Source of the DNA: Pelagibacterium flavum
GTDB lineage: Bacteria; Pseudomonadota; Alphaproteobacteria; Rhizobiales; Devosiaceae
Direction of reading: 5' to 3'
NCBI RefSeq assembly: GCF_025854335.1
Contig: NZ_CP107716.1
Coordinates: 3,837,001-3,901,000, forward strand
Length of the DNA stretch: 64,000 nt
Below are positions 56,557-64,000 of the stretch, piece by piece. The position numbers were made by a program, and so were the translations under genes. Numbering within the stretch: position 1 is the stretch's first letter; every line of letters begins with the position of its first letter. The notes under the pieces were generated by a model, which saw nothing but the letters and a program-made list of their open reading frames with translations, was not told where the DNA came from and did not search any database.

Positions 56557-56997
56557 TCACACCCCGCCATTGCGGATGGTGGAGGAAAAGCTGATCGTTT
56601 TGTCGGGCAGGGGCAGCGGGGGATGGAGGTTCCATATGGGCAGCGCTGACGCGTCATAGCTGATGCGGACCAGAAACTGGTCCGGATCGGACGGGCTGGG
56701 GGCCGCCTCAATTGTCAAAAGGTCGGGGTCGATCAGGACGTAAGAGCCGCCATTTTCGGCCAGGAAAGCGGTGGCGAGCGCCGTGCGCTCGGCGCCCGAA
56801 ACCCCGGCGACTGCCGCGCGGGCCGCATCGGCGGCCAGTTGCTGAACCGAGTGGGCGGCGCCGAAATAGATCCCATAGCCTATGGCGCCGAACAAAAGGA
56901 GCAGGAAGACCGGCGCGATCAGCGCAAATTCGACGGCGGACGTGCCCGCGTCATCGAGCCAATTTCGCCGCAAGGGCAGACGCGACCCGCCTGGCAT
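56557..56997 (-). CDS. TadE-like pilus assembly protein
   Basis: A 146-aa protein with the TadE signature DAGTSAVEFALIAPVFLLLL (a charged segment followed by Glu at the start of the transmembrane helix), then an exported region of about 100 residues. Start 56997 has AAGGGGG upstream. It pairs with the TadG-like gene just downstream. Confidence 0.8.
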   Translation of the reverse strand: MPGGSRLPLRRNWLDDAGTSAVEFALIAPVFLLLLFGAIGYGIYFGAAHSVQQLAADAARAAVAGVSGAERTALATAFLAENGGSYVLIDPDLLTIEAAPSPSDPDQFLVRISYDASALPIWNLHPPLPLPDKTISFSSTIRNGGV

Positions 56998-57105
56998 AAG
57001 GCCCCCTTCCACTGTTGATGGCGCGGGGGAGAAATTAAACCGCAAACGCTACCAGAACGTCTGTGGGAGCATGAGGATGTTGACGGACCGTATGAATACG
57101 GCGGT

Positions 57106-57139
57106 CAAAAAAACCGGCGCCCCCGGGCAGGGCGCCGGC
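57106..57139 (-). terminator. intrinsic terminator of the GlsB-like gene
   Basis: On the minus strand CCGGCGCC and GGCGCCGG pair, followed by TTTTTTT. Confidence 0.8.
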
Positions 57140-57167
57140 CTCAAGAAACTGGCCTGAACCGCTCGAT

Positions 57168-57419
57168 TTACCGTCGGACGGCCCTGACGATGGCGATCAG
57201 GATACAGGCGCCGATCAGCCCGGCAATCAGATATCCAAACCAACCGCCGAACGAAATTCCGATGATGCCGAAAAGAAAGCTGGCAATCGCCGCGCCGACA
57301 ATCCCGAGCACGATGTTGAGAAAGATGCCCGTTTCGGTCTTCATGATGGCTGATGCAATCCAGCCTGCCAGACCGCCGATAATAATGGCTGCAATCCAGC
57401 CGATTCCTGCGTCTTCCAT
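57168..57419 (-). CDS. GlsB/YeaQ/YmgE family stress-response membrane protein
   Basis: An 83-aa Gly/Ile-rich protein with three hydrophobic helices: WIAAIIIGGLAGWIASAIM, NIVLGIVGAAIASFLFG and GYLIAGLIGACILIAIV. This is the transglycosylase-associated/GlsB family, small membrane proteins often induced by stress. It is a single-gene unit with its own terminator. Confidence 0.87.
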   Translation of the reverse strand: MEDAGIGWIAAIIIGGLAGWIASAIMKTETGIFLNIVLGIVGAAIASFLFGIIGISFGGWFGYLIAGLIGACILIAIVRAVRR

Positions 57420-57506
57420 TTTATCCCCACAACAGCACTGTGAATGGTCGTCCCCAAAAAGGACGATCCTATAACGCGCAAAGGGGCGAACTGGTTGCGT
57501 TGCCGG

Positions 57507-58403
57507 TCAAATCGGGGTGCGCATCATGGCGCGGAAGCCGGTAACGAGCGCATCGAACACGGCGCGCACACGCGGCACGCGGGCCAGGTTTTCATGGGTG
57601 ACGATCCAGGTGTGAATATCGCCCGGTGAAAAATCGGGCAGGATCCTGACCAGGTCGGGGTCCGCATTGCCGACCGGCACCTGGGCCAGCGCGATGCCCA
57701 GACCGGCCCGCGCCGCCGCCAGTTGGGCGGGGTGACTGTCGGTGCGCAGCACCAGCCTTGCGACATCGACCGAGGCGAGCATCTGTCCGGCCAATGCCAG
57801 ATCGGACAAGTTGCGGTCGGGACCGATGATGTCGTGGGCGGCGAGCTGGTCAGGGTCGAGCGGCTGCCCACGCCGCGCCACATAGGCTTTCGATGCGAAA
57901 AACCCCAAGGGGATATTGGCCACCTTGCGGGCAACGAGCCCTTTTTGTTTGGGCTCCATGGCGCGCACGGCCAGATCGACCTCCTGGGCCATCAGATCTG
58001 CCGGCAGATTGGAGAGCGACAACTCGATCCGGATGGACGGATGGGCGGTCCTTAAAGGCTCGAGCATGGCGGGGACCACCTCGATGCCCATGAACTCGGG
58101 AACGCTGAGGCGAACGGCGCCGGCAATGGCGCCCTCAGGCGCCGAAGCGCGGCGCACGAACACCTCCGATGCCGTGGCCATGGCGCGGGCCGGCTCGCGC
58201 AGCGCTTCGGCGGCCTCGGTGGGGGTGAGCCCGGTCATCGAGCGGGTGAACAACAGCGTGCCCAGATCAGCCTCGAGCGCCTCGATGCGGCTGCGCACCG
58301 TGGGATGCGACAGGCCGAGCCGTCGCGCCGCGCCCGAAAGGCTGCCCTCTTCGAGGACGGCGAGGAAGATGCGCTGATCATCCCAGTTGATGGCTTGCTT
58401 CAT
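57507..58403 (-). CDS. LysR family transcriptional regulator
   Basis: A 298-aa LysR regulator: N-terminal HTH (about residues 8-65, GSLSGAARRLGLSHPTVRSR) and a substrate-binding domain. It is divergent from the NAD-dependent epimerase gene with 100 bp between the starts, so it probably controls that gene. Effector unknown. Confidence 0.9.
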   Translation of the reverse strand: MKQAINWDDQRIFLAVLEEGSLSGAARRLGLSHPTVRSRIEALEADLGTLLFTRSMTGLTPTEAAEALREPARAMATASEVFVRRASAPEGAIAGAVRLSVPEFMGIEVVPAMLEPLRTAHPSIRIELSLSNLPADLMAQEVDLAVRAMEPKQKGLVARKVANIPLGFFASKAYVARRGQPLDPDQLAAHDIIGPDRNLSDLALAGQMLASVDVARLVLRTDSHPAQLAAARAGLGIALAQVPVGNADPDLVRILPDFSPGDIHTWIVTHENLARVPRVRAVFDALVTGFRAMMRTPI

Positions 58404-58502
58404 AAATTTCTTGTAGGCTGCGCTGCGAGTTTTGACAATTTATTTTCAAGGCGTGTGGGCCCATCTTTCGTCCATCGGAAACGCGAATGAAGGATCTTGA
58501 TC

Positions 58503-59501
58503 ATGGAGAGCGGGAAGACTGCGCTGGTTCTGGGAGCCACGGGCGGGGTGGGCGGTGCCATCGCGGCGGCGCTTATCGGCAAGGGCTGGACGGTGCGCGG
58601 GCTGGCGCGAAACCTTGAAGCGGCGCGCCGGAGTGGGCCGAGCGGGGTTCAATGGGTGGGCGGGAACGCCATGAACCGGGCCGATGTGATCGGCGCGGCG
58701 CAGGGGGTTTCGACCATCGTTCATGCGGTCAATCCGCCGGGCTACAGGAACTGGGGCGAGCTTGTGCTGCCGATGATCGACAACACGATTGCCGCGGCGC
58801 GGGCCGTTGGGGCGCGGATCGTGCTGCCGGGCACCGTCTATAATTTCGATCCGGCGCAGACACCGGTGCTCAATGAGACCAGCCCGCAGACGCCAAAGAG
58901 CTTCAAGGGGCGCATCCGCGCTGAACTCGAAGCGCGGCTGGAGCGGGCGGCGCCGGAGGTGGAAAGCCTGATCGTGCGGGCCGGTGATTTTTTCGGGCCC
59001 GGTGCGCGGTCGAGCTGGTTTGCGCAGGCCATGGTGGCGCCGGGCAAGCCGGTGCGGCGCATCATCAATATCGCACGCGGTGCGGGGCACAGCTGGGCGT
59101 ATCTGCCCGATCTGGCCCAGGCCTTCGCGTTGCTGCTCGAGCGCCCCGAGGCGTTGCGCCCGTTCGAGCGGGTGCAGTTCGAGGGGGTTTACGATGCGAG
59201 CGGAAGGGTGATGATCGACGCCATAGAGCGGCAGGTGGGGCGCAAGTTGCCGGTTTATCGCTTTCCCTGGTGGGCGATGGGCCTTCTGGCGCCGTTCGGC
59301 GGATTTGTGCGCGAGGCGGCCGATATTGCGGCGGTCTGGCGCCATCCGATGCGCATGGACAACACAAGGCTTGTCGAACTGCTCGGCGCCGAGCCGCGCA
59401 CGCCGCTCGATACCGCCATGCGGCAAACGCTGGTGGCGATGGGCTGCGTGGAGGATGGGCCGTCGCCCATCGGTGAGCCAACCATGACCCTACCGCTCTA
59501 A
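58503..59501 (+). CDS. NAD-dependent epimerase/dehydratase family protein
   Basis: A 332-aa atypical SDR-type protein with Rossmann motif ALVLGATGGVGGAIAAAL at the start and a VLPGTVYNFDP segment. No canonical YxxxK is obvious, so enzymatic activity is uncertain. ATG 58503 follows AAGGA. It overlaps the convergent glycosyltransferase gene by 12 bp. Confidence 0.82.
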   Translation: MESGKTALVLGATGGVGGAIAAALIGKGWTVRGLARNLEAARRSGPSGVQWVGGNAMNRADVIGAAQGVSTIVHAVNPPGYRNWGELVLPMIDNTIAAARAVGARIVLPGTVYNFDPAQTPVLNETSPQTPKSFKGRIRAELEARLERAAPEVESLIVRAGDFFGPGARSSWFAQAMVAPGKPVRRIINIARGAGHSWAYLPDLAQAFALLLERPEALRPFERVQFEGVYDASGRVMIDAIERQVGRKLPVYRFPWWAMGLLAPFGGFVREAADIAAVWRHPMRMDNTRLVELLGAEPRTPLDTAMRQTLVAMGCVEDGPSPIGEPTMTLPL

Positions 59502-60335
59502 TAGCGGCTCGATGTGGTCTTCAAAAAGGTCGGGCGGATTGGCGCCGGGGCGTGGAGCGTAGGTTTTCTCGGCGGCGAGCGAGATGTCGAGGAAGCGGCC
59601 CATACCCACAATTCCCGTCGGGTCGGCCAGGGGGTAGCGGCCCTCGGCCAGCCCCTTGCGCATCATGGTCTTGGACGTGACCATCCTTTGGGTGACTCCA
59701 GGGCCATTGGAGAGCGAAACGGGCATCTTCACGTAATCGTGCAATGGCGCGCCGACGTGGAAGCAGGCCGGGACCGTTGCAAAGAGCTTGAGCAGGAAAT
59801 CGAGATCGGTCATGGAGGGCTGGGTGGTCGAAAAGCGCGGATCGGCGCGGCGGCGGTCGTGGACCAGCATGGAATCCATGGAAAAATTGGTGAACTTGTA
59901 GTCGCCGGGCGAGAGCAGCCGGTTTTCACCCTTGCCCACATAGCGCAGGTGGGCGCCCTCTGGTGTGGTGACGTCCAGCGCGCAGGAGACAAGCCCGTAC
60001 TGGATGGCCAGCGGCACCATGATCTCGAGCTTTTCGGGCTTGAAGGCGTCATCGGCGTCTAAAATTGCGGCGATTTCGTAGCGCGCGGCATCCAGCCCGA
60101 CATTGCGGGCCGGGCATGAGCCGGCGCCGATCAGGCCCGAAGACAAAAAGCGCAGGCGCGGATCGGCGATGCCGGCCCGGCCCAGAACGGCCTCATAATC
60201 CTCCTCGTCATCGGCCACCACGATCAATTCAAAGTGTACGTGGGTCTGGGCCAGCGCCGAGGCGACGGCGCGGGCGATGGTGCCCTGCGCCCTGTAGGCG
60301 GGCATGACGATGGAGGCGGCAAGGTCTTTCAGCAT
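59490..60335 (-). CDS. glycosyltransferase family 2 protein
   Basis: A 281-aa GT-A fold enzyme: VMPAYRAQGTIARAVASAL near residue 10, the acidic pair in ILDADDAFKPEKL (DXD-like metal site), and SMTDLDFLLKLFA. It transfers a sugar from a nucleotide sugar; acceptor unknown. ATG 60335 was chosen over an upstream extension. Confidence 0.85.
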   Translation of the reverse strand: MLKDLAASIVMPAYRAQGTIARAVASALAQTHVHFELIVVADDEEDYEAVLGRAGIADPRLRFLSSGLIGAGSCPARNVGLDAARYEIAAILDADDAFKPEKLEIMVPLAIQYGLVSCALDVTTPEGAHLRYVGKGENRLLSPGDYKFTNFSMDSMLVHDRRRADPRFSTTQPSMTDLDFLLKLFATVPACFHVGAPLHDYVKMPVSLSNGPGVTQRMVTSKTMMRKGLAEGRYPLADPTGIVGMGRFLDISLAAEKTYAPRPGANPPDLFEDHIEPLLER

Positions 60336-60451
60336 CGATAAGTTCTCTTGAACAGAGCGCTGGGTCACCCATATCATAGCCAAGTGACGATGAAGCCTAA
60401 AACAGGTTCAAAGTCGCGATGTTGCTTGGCAAACAAGGACATGAACGACCG

Positions 60452-60874
60452 ATGACACGGGTATCGCTGTTTTCCGCCCCCTTTCTTCTGGGCTTTGATA
60501 CGTTTGAAGAACGCTTCGACCGCCTCGCGCGGGCCTCCGAAGGCTATCCTCCCTACAATATCGAGCGGGTGACCGCCGAAGCGGGGGACGAGACCTACAG
60601 GATCGCCATTGCGGTCGCAGGTTTTTCTCGTAACGATCTGGAAGTGATTGGGGAGGATAATCAGCTGATCGTGCGGGGCCGGCAGACTGAAGACGGTGCG
60701 CGCCAATATCTGCATCGCGGCATTGCCGCACGGCAGTTTCAGCGCACTTTCCTACTTGCCGACGGCATGAGGATAGAGGGTGCCGAACTGAAAGACGGCC
60801 TCCTCGTTATCACCGTATACCGGCCCGTCACCGAGACCGTGACCCGCCGTATCGAGATCAGTTCGGTCGAGTAG
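60452..60874 (+). CDS. small heat-shock protein, Hsp20 family
   Basis: A 140-aa alpha-crystallin domain protein: PPYNIERV, YRIAIAVAGFSRNDLEV and the later GLLVITVYRPV block. N terminus MTRVSLFSAPF. It binds unfolding proteins without ATP. It heads an operon with DUF1150 and VOC genes. No ROSE-type thermometer leader was recognised in the about 110 bp upstream. Confidence 0.9.
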   Translation: MTRVSLFSAPFLLGFDTFEERFDRLARASEGYPPYNIERVTAEAGDETYRIAIAVAGFSRNDLEVIGEDNQLIVRGRQTEDGARQYLHRGIAARQFQRTFLLADGMRIEGAELKDGLLVITVYRPVTETVTRRIEISSVE

Positions 60875-60887
60875 AAAGGTATGCGTT

Positions 60888-61190
60888 ATGAACAAGCCCA
60901 TTGAAAAGACAGCGTTCACTGACGCCCATCTGGGCGTTGAGGCCGAACCGCTCAAGGCGCTGACCGCCGCGCAATTTGCCGCGCTGGGCGCCGGAGACAT
61001 CGTGTTCCGCAAGCAGATGGACGCGGGCGAACTGGCCGAATTCATCCCCCAGGCCGCCATGGCGCCTGCCGAACAGAGGCTGGAACTGCTCATGAGTGCC
61101 GACGGCGCTCCCGTTCTGATCGCCGATTCCGAAGAAGCGATCATGGACTGGATCGACGGCCACGAGGTGCAACTGGCGACTTTGCACTAG
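60888..61190 (+). CDS. DUF1150 family protein
   Basis: A 100-aa protein with AQFAALGAGDIVFRKQM and a C-terminal block PVLIADSEEAIMDW, matching DUF1150, commonly next to hsp20 in alphaproteobacteria. Function unknown. It starts 13 bp after hsp20. Confidence 0.82.
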   Translation: MNKPIEKTAFTDAHLGVEAEPLKALTAAQFAALGAGDIVFRKQMDAGELAEFIPQAAMAPAEQRLELLMSADGAPVLIADSEEAIMDWIDGHEVQLATLH

Positions 61191-61192
61191 TT

Positions 61193-61600
61193 ATGAATGA
61201 GCCTGCCAAGAGCGCGCCGGTGTTGCGTGTGGCCCGCCCCACCGACAACATCGACGCGCTCGTGCATTTCTATCGCGACGGACTGGGCCTCGAGCTTCTT
61301 TCGCGTTTCGACGCGCATAACGGGTTCGATGGCGTAATTCTGGGCGGGCGTGGCGCGCCCTATCACCTCGAATTTACCCGCGCGCATGGCCATACCGCCG
61401 GACGCGCGCCGACCCAAGACAATCTGCTGGTGTTCTACCTGCCGGACGCAACCGCCTATGGGGAGGCCCGCGACCGCATGCAAGCGGCGGGCTATGCACC
61501 GGTCAAATCCTTCAACCCGTGGTGGGACGCCGAGGGCGTGACATTTGAAGATCCCGACGGCTATCGCGTCGTTCTCTATAACGACAGCTGGAAGCGCTGA
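61193..61600 (+). CDS. VOC (glyoxalase) family protein
   Basis: A 135-aa VOC-fold protein: PTDNIDALVHFYRDGLGLEL, the second half NPWWDAEGVTFEDPDGYRVV. Possible metal ligands include the His in DALVHFY and the Glu in LEFTRAHG. Substrate unknown. It begins 2 bp after DUF1150 and ends at a strong terminator. Confidence 0.83.
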   Translation: MNEPAKSAPVLRVARPTDNIDALVHFYRDGLGLELLSRFDAHNGFDGVILGGRGAPYHLEFTRAHGHTAGRAPTQDNLLVFYLPDATAYGEARDRMQAAGYAPVKSFNPWWDAEGVTFEDPDGYRVVLYNDSWKR

Positions 61601-61607
61601 ACGAATA

Positions 61608-61638
61608 GGGGCTGTCCTGAATGGGGCAGCCCTTTTTT
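61608..61638 (+). terminator. intrinsic terminator of the hsp20-DUF1150-VOC operon
   Basis: Stem GGGCTGTCC with GGGGCAGCCC (one G-U), 5-nt loop, then TTTTTT. Confidence 0.8.
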
Positions 61639-61712
61639 GTATCCTGCAAGACTGGGCTTTCGTGCCGGAAAACTGGTACCCATTCTCAAGGAGCGCTGTG
61701 GAGGGAGCCATG

Positions 61713-62309
61713 ATGCGGATTGGACTTGCGATAGTGGCGATGCTTTCGGGCATGGCCGGGGCATCGGCCCAGACGATCGAGAGCGTTTATACCGATTTCG
61801 ATGCGGCCGAATGCGTCATGTTTGCTCCGGGCGAGGCGGAGGCGGGAATGCCGCGGCAGGCGGTCTGTCCCGGCTATGGCGGCTATCCTGTGCTGCTTCA
61901 GACGATTGGAGACAATCACAGCCTTTATTTCGGGTTTCCCCCGCAGGGCGAGCTGGTCTCGCGCTGGGCAAGCTTTGTCGACACGGGCACGCCCCATGAT
62001 GTGATCGAATGGCGGGTGCTTGCCGAAAGGGACCGGCAGGTTCCGCAGGCAACGATCCAGCGCTGGTTCGTCGCCGTGCCCGAGCGCGACGATCCGGTGG
62101 AGGTGCTGCTTGTCCAGAAGGTGGGGCTGATCGAAGACTGGCAGGGCTGTATCGTGGGTTATGTGGTGGCCACGGGCAATCCGGACGCCAATGAGGCGGC
62201 GCGAAAAATCGTCGACGCGCTGGGAAGCGCACCGCAATGCAGGACAATCGAACCGGTGATCGAAGCAGGTAGCGTGCCGCTGCCCGAATACATGCTCTAC
62301 GGCTTTTAG
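61713..62309 (+). CDS. secreted protein of unknown function
   Basis: A 198-aa protein with a signal peptide (MRIGLAIVAMLSGMAGASA). The mature part contains four Cys and no recognised domain. GGAGGGAG lies 5-8 bp upstream of the ATG pair at 61710/61713. A possible decayed hairpin repeat copy sits just upstream (61662-61697). Confidence 0.68.
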   Translation: MRIGLAIVAMLSGMAGASAQTIESVYTDFDAAECVMFAPGEAEAGMPRQAVCPGYGGYPVLLQTIGDNHSLYFGFPPQGELVSRWASFVDTGTPHDVIEWRVLAERDRQVPQATIQRWFVAVPERDDPVEVLLVQKVGLIEDWQGCIVGYVVATGNPDANEAARKIVDALGSAPQCRTIEPVIEAGSVPLPEYMLYGF

Positions 62310-62330
62310 AGCCGGGGCTCTTCCCCCAAA

Positions 62331-62360
62331 ATCAAAAGGCCGCCCCGAAAGGGCGGCCCT
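62331..62360 (-). terminator. intrinsic terminator of ptsN
   Basis: On the minus strand GGCCGCCC and GGGCGGCC with a short loop, followed by TTTTGATTT. Confidence 0.78.
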
Positions 62361-62383
62361 GTTCATACCCGATGCAGCGCGGA

Positions 62384-62851
62384 TCAGGCCGCGTTGATGG
62401 CTTCGGCCGGGGTGGTGAGGATGTCGCGCAGCTTGGTTCCGTCCTTGGTGGCGCGGAGCCGATCGACCACCCCATCGGCGCGCAAGAGGCGCGCGACGCG
62501 GCTGAGGGCCTTTAGATGATCGGCGCCCGAGCCCTCGGGGGCCAGGAGCATGACCACCAGATCCACGGGCTGGTCGTCGACCGCATCGAAATCGATTGGC
62601 TGGGCCAGACGGGCAAAAACCGCCGTGACGCTGGGCAGGCCCTTGATCTTGCCGTGGGGAATGGCGATGCCATTGCCCAGGCCGGTCGATCCAAGCTGCT
62701 CACGGTTCTGCAGGGTCTCAAAGATCACCTGCGAATCGATACCGACAAGTTCAGACGCACGATCAGCCAGAAGTTGAAGGAGCTGGCGTTTGCTCGCGAC
62801 CTTAGCGCAGGCAATGATCGAATCCTGCGACAGGATGTCAGCAAGTTCCAT
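62384..62851 (-). CDS. ptsN: PTS nitrogen-regulatory EIIA protein
   Basis: A 155-aa EIIA(Ntr). The phospho-His lies in GIAIPHGKIKGL near residue 66, and VVMLLAPEGSGADHLKALS is the other conserved block. It is the output of the nitrogen PTS, fed by HPr (gene at 19817), and regulates potassium transport and other functions in rhizobia. It follows hpf by about 170 bp. Confidence 0.94.
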   Translation of the reverse strand: MELADILSQDSIIACAKVASKRQLLQLLADRASELVGIDSQVIFETLQNREQLGSTGLGNGIAIPHGKIKGLPSVTAVFARLAQPIDFDAVDDQPVDLVVMLLAPEGSGADHLKALSRVARLLRADGVVDRLRATKDGTKLRDILTTPAEAINAA

Positions 62852-62958
62852 TTAACAAACCTTTTGGGTGACGTTTCTCTTCAATGACCGCCGACAATCT
62901 CGTATCGAGCCCACGCCGTTCGCGTTGTCCTATACAACGGTCGGGGGGCAATGTGTCC

Positions 62959-63010
62959 GGCGCGTTTCCAGACCGGGAAGGTGGTATCCACCCTCCCCCG
63001 GAAACGCGCC
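62959..63010. repeat. intergenic hairpin repeat, copy C
   Basis: Outer arms GGCGCGTTTCC (62959-62969) and GGAAACGCGCC (63000-63010) pair perfectly over 11 bp. Inner arms GGGAAGGTGG (62975-62984) and CCACCCTCCC (62988-62997) enclose loop TAT with one mismatch. The flanks match the right ends of copies A and B. Confidence 0.75.
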
Positions 63011-63018
63011 ATTGCGCG

Positions 63019-63588
63019 TCATGTTTGCGACAGGGCCGGATCGATCCAGCCAATGTTCCCGTCGGCCCGGCGGTAAACCACATTCATGCCCCCATGTCCA
63101 GCGTGCCGGAACACAATTACATCGGACTGTGACAGATCGAGCTCCATGACGGCCTCACCCACGCTCATTGTGCGCAGGTTGGAGGTCGCCTCGGCGATGA
63201 CGGGAGGCGCGAAATCCTCATCGAGTTCGATATCGTCATCGGGCGCGGCCAAAACATAGGCCGAATAGCCGTCGGCAGAGCCGTTGGTGCTGCGCCTGTG
63301 GTTCTTGAGCTTGCGCTTGTAGCGCCGGAGGCGCTTTTCGATATGGGTGGCCATGTCTTCATAGGCCGCAATGGCATCGTTGGCCGAGGCTGTGGCCTGC
63401 AGCACGACGCCGGTATCGAGATGAATCATGCAATCGGCCTTGAACCCGATTCCTTCGGGCTCGAGGGTCAGGTGACCGTCATATCCTCCATCGAAATATT
63501 TCCCAACCACGGCATCGATCCGGTCGGTGGCGGTGCCACGGAGCGTTTCCCCGACGTCCATGTTTTTGCCAGATACACGCAAGCTCAT
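63019..63588 (-). CDS. hpf: long-form ribosome hibernation promoting factor
   Basis: A 189-aa HPF: an N-terminal ribosome-binding domain (MSLRVSGKNMDVGETLR ... YEDMATHIEKRLRRYKRKLK) and a C-terminal dimerisation domain ending VVYRRADGNIGWIDP. Long HPF joins 70S ribosomes into inactive 100S dimers in stationary phase. It precedes ptsN, as usual, but rpoN, commonly just upstream, is not within the remaining 400 bp. The frame extension up to 63957 has no homology and is rejected. Confidence 0.93.
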   Translation of the reverse strand: MSLRVSGKNMDVGETLRGTATDRIDAVVGKYFDGGYDGHLTLEPEGIGFKADCMIHLDTGVVLQATASANDAIAAYEDMATHIEKRLRRYKRKLKNHRRSTNGSADGYSAYVLAAPDDDIELDEDFAPPVIAEATSNLRTMSVGEAVMELDLSQSDVIVFRHAGHGGMNVVYRRADGNIGWIDPALSQT

Positions 63589-63880
63589 GATGGCCTCTTG
63601 GTCTGGTTTCGGATGCCCGGCACGGGAGCCATACCCTGTCTGCACCCTTTTTGTGTCGGGCACCTTGGAGTCTAGACCTCTTGGCTGACCCTTGGCAATC
63701 AGAACCGGGCCGGCGGCATCACTTTCAATTGGTGACGGTGGATAACAACGGGGCCATACCCCCTGTTCCCTGACCTGGGACAATTTGCATATGGTATTTA
63801 TTTTCAATGCCTTAATTGGCAAAATTACCAAGGTCACGGCAATTGTGCCGAGCCGCGAGGCAAGGGGATCGGGAGCGTTC
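63589..63880. other. intergenic region upstream of hpf
   Basis: About 290 bp with no gene. It should carry the hpf promoter on the minus strand; an AT-rich tract lies at about 63780-63830. No specific site is called. Confidence 0.4.
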
Positions 63881-63921
63881 TTGTGTCGGGGTGCCCCGAC
63901 CGGTATAGTCCGGCCTATAAT
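63881..63921 (+). promoter_or_regulatory. candidate promoter with an internal palindrome
   Basis: -35 TTGTGT (63881-63886), 17-bp spacer and -10 TATAGT (63904-63909), with a second -10-like TATAAT at 63916-63921. Within the spacer GTCGGGG (63885-63891) and CCCCGAC (63894-63900) form a perfect inverted repeat. Confidence 0.45.
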
Positions 63922-63947
63922 GGCAATTCCAAACGCTAAAAGAGCCA

Positions 63948-64000
63948 ATGACTGCAACGATTAAGGCCGAGGCGCATCCCTCACGCGGCCCCTGCCTGAT
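63948..64000 (+). CDS. start of a gene running off the right edge
   Basis: An ATG at 63948 opens a frame without stop to the edge (beginning MTATIKAEAHPSRGP). It lies about 30-40 bp after a candidate promoter. Only 17 residues are visible, so no function can be given. Confidence 0.35.
   Translation, partial: MTATIKAEAHPSRGPCL

Noticed and set aside
63589..63957. Upstream extension of hpf
   Set aside because: The extra 120 residues resemble nothing known and the standard HPF start MSLRVSG has a ribosome-binding site.

Overview
The window is GC-rich, densely coded DNA from an alphaproteobacterium, most likely order Hyphomicrobiales (Rhizobiales). The evidence is gene order: pckA next to chvI-chvG-hprK-EIIA-ptsH, ahcY followed by divL and tsaE, addB-addA-trxA beside folC-accD-trpA, aroA-cmk-rpsA beside sppA-ihfB-lapA-trpF-trpB, and hpf-ptsN. 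AccD lacks the zinc-ribbon cysteines, as is common in this order. A Devosiaceae-like genus is my best guess, by inference only.

Layout. 0-2.5 kb: end of a ugpAEC-type glycerol-3-phosphate ABC operon. 2.5-14.3 kb: mostly single genes, including a secreted unknown, an SGNH-like hydrolase, an Lrp regulator divergent from a saccharopine dehydrogenase-family gene, a methyltransferase, an Hsp70-like ATPase, a DUF72 protein, a large MscS channel, a HAD phosphatase, a cation diffusion facilitator and a SleB-type cell-wall hydrolase. 14.4-22.2 kb: pckA, the ChvI/ChvG two-component system, HPr kinase, EIIA(Man), HPr, a DUF2937 protein and ahcY. 22.4-33 kb: divL (a kinase-like protein with Tyr in place of the phospho-His), tsaE, a MurU-like nucleotidyltransferase, addB, addA and trxA.

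From 33.2 to 52.4 kb the minus strand carries a conserved housekeeping backbone read right to left: aroA, cmk, rpsA, sppA, ihfB, lapA, trpF, trpB, trpA, accD, folC. Two accessory segments interrupt it. One (about 36.6-39.5 kb) splits trpB from trpA with an ArsR/AHSA1/DUF1801 cassette and repeats. The other (about 43.2-48.4 kb) splits rpsA from sppA with GNAT, VOC and ArsR genes, mipZ, a GSU2403-type nucleotidyltransferase-fold gene, two related HTH genes sharing an upstream element, and a tRNA-like gene whose anticodon loop is expanded to 43 nt.

52.6-64 kb: a TIGR02300 acidic protein, tRNA-Ala(GGC) bracketed by about 200-bp direct repeats, a YdeI-like protein, TadG/TadE-like genes, a GlsB-type membrane protein, a LysR regulator divergent from an NAD-dependent epimerase, a glycosyltransferase, an hsp20-DUF1150-VOC operon, and ptsN and hpf.

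Recurring themes are envelope and cell-cycle control (ChvG/ChvI, DivL, MipZ), nitrogen-type PTS signalling (HprK, HPr, EIIA(Man), PtsN), and several families of intergenic hairpin repeats, one with stems that change in compensating ways between copies. No CRISPR array, IS transposase, integrase or rRNA was seen.
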